From contig NZ_BBXI01000007.1 in NCBI RefSeq assembly GCF_001078375.1, positions 1 to 64,000 of the forward strand: a DNA stretch of 64,000 bases. Direction: 5' to 3'. This DNA is from Veillonella tobetsuensis (lineage in GTDB: Bacteria; Bacillota; Negativicutes; Veillonellales; Veillonellaceae). The stretch's first letter is position 1; every line of letters begins with the position of its first letter. Below the pieces are notes generated by a model, which was given only the letters and a program-made list of their open reading frames with translations, did not search any database and had not been told where the DNA came from. A program made the position numbers and the translations under genes. Below are positions 60,072 through 64,000 of the stretch, piece after piece.

Positions 60072-62240
60072 ATGTTAACAAGCAAAGCCTATAAACGTAT
60101 GCTCGCAGCATCCGTGTTGACTGCCGTTATGGGTACTGGCAGTGTTTTTGCTGCGGAAGTGCAAACGGGCTATACACCAGTTATGAATGCATCCACTACT
60201 GCAGATGCAGCGACTACTGAAGATACAACAACAAAAGCAGCTGTATATAATGCAGGTACTGAAAAAGGTGCTAATACACAAGATGATACTGATGCGGCTA
60301 TTTTAGCAGCTCGTGGTGATACTACATTATCTTCTGATGGTACCGTAGTACAAGGTTCCGATGGTACTGTAACTGTTAATAATGCAGCGTTAAAGACTGA
60401 TGATAAACAAGTTAAAATGATATCCAAAACAACAGCCGGCACAGATTTGGATAAGGTTGCTGAAAATGGTCAAGCACAAGCTGTGACATCTATTGAAGCA
60501 CAATTTGTTTCATCTGCTAGTGCAGAAACTGTAAATCCATATGTAGGTAAAACAATTACAGGGCTTTCTGTTTCTGGCGTATCTCCTGAGTATGCTGCTC
60601 AATTAATGACCTTGCTTTCTGAAAGAGTAGGCGATGCTGTTTCTGTTGATGGCGTTTTTAAAGATATACAAAGCTTGGGTAATAGTGGTTATCTTTCTGA
60701 AGTTAATCCTATCTTCACAACGGTTCCAGAAGGCGTAAAAATCGACTTTGCTGTTGTAACTAATCCTGTAGTAAGCGGCGTTGTATTCGAAGGTAATTCC
60801 GTTTATACATCTCAAGTATTGACTAACTATATGGCGATTCCTGAAGGTCAAATCATGAACTCCGTATATGTAGGTCAAAAAATTCAAGGTATTAATGCAG
60901 CTTATGCTCGTGATGGCTATATGTTAGCTCATGTAGATGGCATTGCTGTAGATGATAATGGCATGATTCATGTTCATATCGTAGAAGGCATTGTTGAAGC
61001 GATTGTACCAGCAGGTAACAAAAAAACTCGCGATAAGGTTATTACTCGTGAATTCGTACAAAAAACTGGTAAACCATTCAATAAATTCTTGGTGCGTCGT
61101 TCCGTAGAACGCGTATATAACTTAGGTTTCTTTGATGATGTAAACGTACGTATGTTGCCAGGTGATAAAAATCCTAACAACGTAATCATCGAAATCGACG
61201 TATTAGAACATAAAACTGGTACTATTACATTAGGTGCTGGTTACTCTAAAGCTGATGGCTTAATGGGTATCATTGAGTTTGGTGAAGAAAACCTTCGTGG
61301 TACTGGTGACAAATTCAAAGTTCATTGGGAAATCGGTGGTAAGAAAAAATATAAAAACTATCAAGTTTCTTACTTGAAACCTTGGATTGACCACAGAGGC
61401 ACATCTCTTGGTTTCTCCTTCTTCAACCGCGAAGACGAATATACTGATTACAACAGTGATGGTAGTGAAGTTGCAGAATACAATAAAAAATCTAGAGGCT
61501 TCAATATCTCCTTTGGTCGTCAAACAGGTGAATATACACGTGATTACTTAACATTAGAATCCCGCAAGGATACTTATAGATTTGATCCTGATGAAAATTC
61601 TAACAGCTTGTATCGCTATGATATGGATGGTACTTATGGACCAAATAATGGTATTGATTTCAAAGGTATGAATTATGTTGGTAAAAACTTTGGTACTATT
61701 AACTCCATTACATGGCAAAAGGTATACGATTCCCGTGATAACATTTATGAACCAACTCGTGGTCGTCGTATTTCCTACACTGCACAATGGGCTGGTCATG
61801 GCTTAGGCGGTGACTTTGATTTCTATAAATTCACAGCTGAAATGCGTGCATACAAAAAAATCGGTTCCAAAAATGTATTAGCATTCCGCGCACGTGGTGG
61901 CTTTATCCAAGGTGATGCACCTTATAGCCAATTATTCACATTAGGTGGTGCAGATACATTGCGTGGTTATGAAGATGATCAATTCCGCGGTAAGAATATG
62001 TATAATGCGACATTAGAATTCCGCTTCCCTATCGTTAAAAAGGTAAGTGGCGCATTATTTACAGATATCGGTGATGCATGGGATGCACCAAATGTTCCAT
62101 GGTATAAAAACACTAAGAGCTTCAACTATGGCGTTGGTGCCGGTGTTCGTATCACTACACCAATCGGTCCAGTTAAACTTGACTATGGTGTTGGTAAAGA
62201 TAAGAAGAAATTCCACTTCAGTTTTGGTACACAATTCTAA
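60072..62240 (+). CDS. bamA: BamA outer-membrane protein assembly factor
   Basis: The Omp85-family protein that folds beta-barrels into the outer membrane. Signal peptide (about 1-27), then an unusual Thr/Ala/Asp-rich linker of about 130 residues, three POTRA domains (about 160-230, 232-307, 308-381; for example GKTITGLSVSG, GVVFEGNSVYTSQVL, VYNLGFFDDVNVRM) instead of five, and a 16-strand barrel (383-722). The lid-loop motif appears as LRGYEDDQFRG (about 631; the VRGF equivalent) and the C-terminus ends FSFGTQF with terminal Phe. No other bam genes are visible here. AGGAGG precedes the ATG. Confidence 0.94.
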   Translation: MLTSKAYKRMLAASVLTAVMGTGSVFAAEVQTGYTPVMNASTTADAATTEDTTTKAAVYNAGTEKGANTQDDTDAAILAARGDTTLSSDGTVVQGSDGTVTVNNAALKTDDKQVKMISKTTAGTDLDKVAENGQAQAVTSIEAQFVSSASAETVNPYVGKTITGLSVSGVSPEYAAQLMTLLSERVGDAVSVDGVFKDIQSLGNSGYLSEVNPIFTTVPEGVKIDFAVVTNPVVSGVVFEGNSVYTSQVLTNYMAIPEGQIMNSVYVGQKIQGINAAYARDGYMLAHVDGIAVDDNGMIHVHIVEGIVEAIVPAGNKKTRDKVITREFVQKTGKPFNKFLVRRSVERVYNLGFFDDVNVRMLPGDKNPNNVIIEIDVLEHKTGTITLGAGYSKADGLMGIIEFGEENLRGTGDKFKVHWEIGGKKKYKNYQVSYLKPWIDHRGTSLGFSFFNREDEYTDYNSDGSEVAEYNKKSRGFNISFGRQTGEYTRDYLTLESRKDTYRFDPDENSNSLYRYDMDGTYGPNNGIDFKGMNYVGKNFGTINSITWQKVYDSRDNIYEPTRGRRISYTAQWAGHGLGGDFDFYKFTAEMRAYKKIGSKNVLAFRARGGFIQGDAPYSQLFTLGGADTLRGYEDDQFRGKNMYNATLEFRFPIVKKVSGALFTDIGDAWDAPNVPWYKNTKSFNYGVGAGVRITTPIGPVKLDYGVGKDKKKFHFSFGTQF

Positions 62241-62256
62241 TATTGAGACATATTAT

Positions 62257-62290
62257 GGTGAAAGCACCTTCCTTAGAGGGGGCTTTCACC
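62257..62290 (+). repeat. Hairpin between bamA and skp
   Basis: A 9-bp perfect stem (GGTGAAAGC with GCTTTCACC, 16-nt loop), extended imperfectly outward (GAGACATATT with AATATCTC). There is no T-run, so it looks like an RNA-processing or stabilising element rather than a terminator. Confidence 0.6.
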
Positions 62291-62348
62291 AATATCTCTA
62301 TTATGGCACTCGTAGTGCTTACATTAACAGAAATGAGGAATGTTCATT

Positions 62349-62831
62349 ATGATGAGAATGATGAATAACAAGACGAATGTGAAAATATTCTCTATTGTTA
62401 TTGCTGCAGTTTTTATTATTGGTATTGGTGCATTGGCGTATACACAAATGGCCACACCAGGCAGCAGCGCTGCTAGTAATGTTGGTATTATCGACATGAG
62501 CCGATTAGATAATCCGGAAAATCCTGTATATGTGAAGGCCGCAAAGGAATTTACTGATTATCGCAGTCAAGTAGCAGCTGATATGCAAGCAAAGGTAGAT
62601 GCCGCTCAAGATGATGCGACTAAAGCAAAAATCAAACAAGAAGCACAAGCTAATGTAGAAAAGAAAATGGAAGAAATGAATAAACAGATGGCTAATAAAA
62701 CAATGGAAGCTGCTAAATCTGTTGGCGATGCTAAAGGTTTATCCGTTGTTCTTCCTAAAGAAGCTGTTCTTTATGGTGGCGTAGATATTACAGATCAAGT
62801 ACTTAAGAAACTTGCATCAGATGCAAAATAA
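62349..62831 (+). CDS. skp: Skp/OmpH-family periplasmic chaperone, membrane-anchored
   Basis: A 160-residue protein with an N-terminal hydrophobic segment (about 8-29) and the OmpH/Skp fold: a first strand VGIIDMSRL, then a helical hairpin (65-120, Lys/Glu/Gln-rich coiled coil) and the ending GLSVVLPKEAVLYGGVDITDQVLKKL. Skp holds unfolded outer-membrane proteins for BamA. The anchor is longer than a normal signal peptide and has no clear cleavage site, so it may stay attached. The ATG at 62349 is 10 nt after GAGGA; nearby ATGs make the start uncertain by a few codons. Confidence 0.85.
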   Translation: MMRMMNNKTNVKIFSIVIAAVFIIGIGALAYTQMATPGSSAASNVGIIDMSRLDNPENPVYVKAAKEFTDYRSQVAADMQAKVDAAQDDATKAKIKQEAQANVEKKMEEMNKQMANKTMEAAKSVGDAKGLSVVLPKEAVLYGGVDITDQVLKKLASDAK

Positions 62832-62867
62832 TAACGATACACTAGTAATCGGATAAGGGTGAGCAGT

Positions 62868-63836
62868 ATGGGGCTAAAAAAACGGTACATAGGATTATTT
62901 CTGTTTTTAGTAGCTGCACTGATTGCAATGTATGGAGCCTATGGATTTATTACTAATCGACAATCTTCGAATGGACCGTCTATTGGGGTGGTACAAATTG
63001 AAGATGTACTAGAGTTTAATCCGTCTTATGAAGATTATAAGCTTGCAAAGCAAGAGTTAGAACAATTAAGGACTCAATATGCTTTGGAACAAGAGGCATT
63101 AAACACTAAATCTGAGATGCAGGAAGAACAACTAAAATCATTGTCTCTAGATACAACTTTGTCGGACGCATTGAATGTGGAATTGCAAACACGTATTGCA
63201 ACGAAACAAAATCAACTTAATGCACAGCTCGATGCAAAACGGGCTGAGTTAGTTAAGAAATATATGGAAGAACTTAAGTATTCTAACAAGGGTTATGACT
63301 TGGAAATCGTAAACTTGCAATTGCAGTTATATGCTTTTGAAAGTCGGATTTTTATTGATGAGGCTCAAAAAGAGGCTGCACTAAGTCAAAAAGCTAAAAT
63401 AGAAAACCGTCTTCAAGAGTTATTGGCTAAACGCAAACCGTCAAATTTTGATCTAGATTCGATACGATCTAAAGTAGATGCAGAATTAAAACCTATCCGT
63501 GATGCGGCGGAACGAGAATTAAAGCAGTATGCAGAGTCTGTACAGGCTGAATTAGCTAAAAAACGTGATACAATGATGCAAAATCAAGCAAAGGCTATTG
63601 TGTCATCTAATAAATTGCCAGTTCCTCAAGAGTGGAATGATAGTTGGGCTAAAAAATTGTCAGATAAAGAGGCAGAAGTAAATGCACTGCATGAAGCGAT
63701 TTTAGAGGATGTGCGTATGCGTGTTGCTATTATTGCTCAGGAACGTCATTTAGATCTCGTTTTGATTGATCATGGTGGAAATATCAAGGGACTTGATATA
63801 ACGGATGCTGTCAAAGCATCGTATCGGGTTCAGTAA
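62868..63836 (+). CDS. Large Skp/OmpH-like protein with doubled helical hairpin
   Basis: A 322-residue relative of the preceding Skp protein. A membrane anchor (about 7-25) is followed by a first strand IGVVQIEDVL and a very long coiled-coil region (55-270; for example LEQLRTQYALEQEALNTK, AELAKKRDTMMQNQAKAIV), ending with LDLVLIDHGGNIKGLDITDAV, the same C-terminal signature (GLDITD) as its neighbour. The helical arm is roughly three times that of Skp, so the holding cavity could be larger. The ATG at 62868 follows AAGGGTGAG. Confidence 0.82.
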   Translation: MGLKKRYIGLFLFLVAALIAMYGAYGFITNRQSSNGPSIGVVQIEDVLEFNPSYEDYKLAKQELEQLRTQYALEQEALNTKSEMQEEQLKSLSLDTTLSDALNVELQTRIATKQNQLNAQLDAKRAELVKKYMEELKYSNKGYDLEIVNLQLQLYAFESRIFIDEAQKEAALSQKAKIENRLQELLAKRKPSNFDLDSIRSKVDAELKPIRDAAERELKQYAESVQAELAKKRDTMMQNQAKAIVSSNKLPVPQEWNDSWAKKLSDKEAEVNALHEAILEDVRMRVAIIAQERHLDLVLIDHGGNIKGLDITDAVKASYRVQ

Positions 63837-63846
63837 GGAGTATATG

Positions 63847-64000
63847 ATGAATAAAAAAGTAAAATCTTTAATTTTAGGTGCTACAATGATTATGGCACTA
63901 CCAATTATCGGTGGCTGTGGTGGCAACAACATCGGCTATGTAGATTCTCAAAAAATTATGACGCAAACATCTAAGTCTATTGAAATTAATAAAGAAATCA
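63847..64000 (+). CDS. Third Skp/OmpH-like protein, predicted lipoprotein (5' part)
   Basis: The window cuts this gene after 51 codons. The N-terminus is a lipoprotein signal: MNKKVKSL, hydrophobic GATMIMALPIIGGC with a lipobox cysteine (IGGC), then GGNNIGYVDSQKIM, matching the first strand (GxVD) of the Skp/OmpH fold in its two neighbours. It is thus likely an outer-membrane- or inner-membrane-tethered variant. The ATG at 63847 is 6 nt after AAGGAG; the ATG at 63844 would be too close. The 3' part is not visible. Confidence 0.75.
   Translation, partial: MNKKVKSLILGATMIMALPIIGGCGGNNIGYVDSQKIMTQTSKSIEINKEI

Overview
This 64 kb window almost certainly comes from a Veillonella-like member of the Negativicutes, a Firmicute lineage with two membranes. 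Two things point there. The housekeeping gene order is Firmicute-like (tilS-hpt-ftsH, birA-coaX-dusB-greA-lysS, a transaldolase/glpX/murA group). The right third, in contrast, is a dense set of outer-membrane genes (mlaEFD, tolC, tamB, bamA, several skp/ompH genes) that monoderm Firmicutes lack. The DNA is fairly AT-rich, promoters often carry an extended -10 (TGnTATAAT), and almost every gene has a clear GGAGG-type ribosome site. I see no prophage, transposase, CRISPR array or tRNA gene.

Layout. 1-133: the 3' end of a 5S rRNA gene and its terminator. 134-783: a decayed stretch with short 5S-like fragments and the remains of two peptide-ABC ATPases. 893-3976: polysaccharide deacetylase, MoaB/MogA, and a Pit phosphate transporter with its DUF47 partner. 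4057-10717: a cytochrome bd block (Rrf2 regulator behind a perfect palindromic operator, cydA, cydB, and a fused cydDC). 10842-13555: an unknown membrane protein, a DUF805 protein and a PdxY-type kinase. 13804-22188: an Opp-type peptide importer that encloses a cytoplasmic beta-lactamase-like hydrolase, followed by an LD-carboxypeptidase and an M20 amidohydrolase; together these look like murein-peptide salvage. 22192-26087: an ABC-F ATPase and folE-folP-folB-folK. 26117-31680: two small envelope proteins, an LDH-family enzyme, DivIC, an S1 protein, Ppx/GppA, TilS and Hpt. 31810-44511: FtsH, a ThrE exporter, birA-coaX-dusB-greA-lysS, a CDF transporter, serS, a transaldolase-like enzyme and glpX.

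44695-64000 is the envelope region: murA, an MreB-like gene with a basic N-terminal extension that overlaps murA, an AMIN protein with a degenerate phosphodiester-glycosidase domain, a tiny exported lipoyl-like protein, an S55-family protease-like protein, then mlaE-mlaF-mlaD, a TolC-type channel, TamB, BamA and three consecutive Skp/OmpH-like proteins (the last cut by the window edge). MlaD ends in a predicted outer-membrane beta-barrel after a long helical section, so one polypeptide could span the envelope. MlaA, MlaB and MlaC are absent from the window. A barrel-bearing MlaD of this kind has, to my knowledge, already been described in Veillonella parvula. The less explored part is the row of exported proteins just upstream (AMIN/NAGPA pseudoenzyme, lipoyl-like protein, S55 protein), the last two of which appear to share a promoter with mlaEFD.

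Regulation visible in the sequence: a 12-bp perfect inverted repeat sits on the -35 region of the rrf2-cyd promoter. Intrinsic-terminator hairpins also lie between good promoters and the start codons of greA and the ABC-F gene, and probably dusB, suggesting leader attenuation. A 29-bp perfect hairpin of unknown role lies between lysS and the CDF gene.
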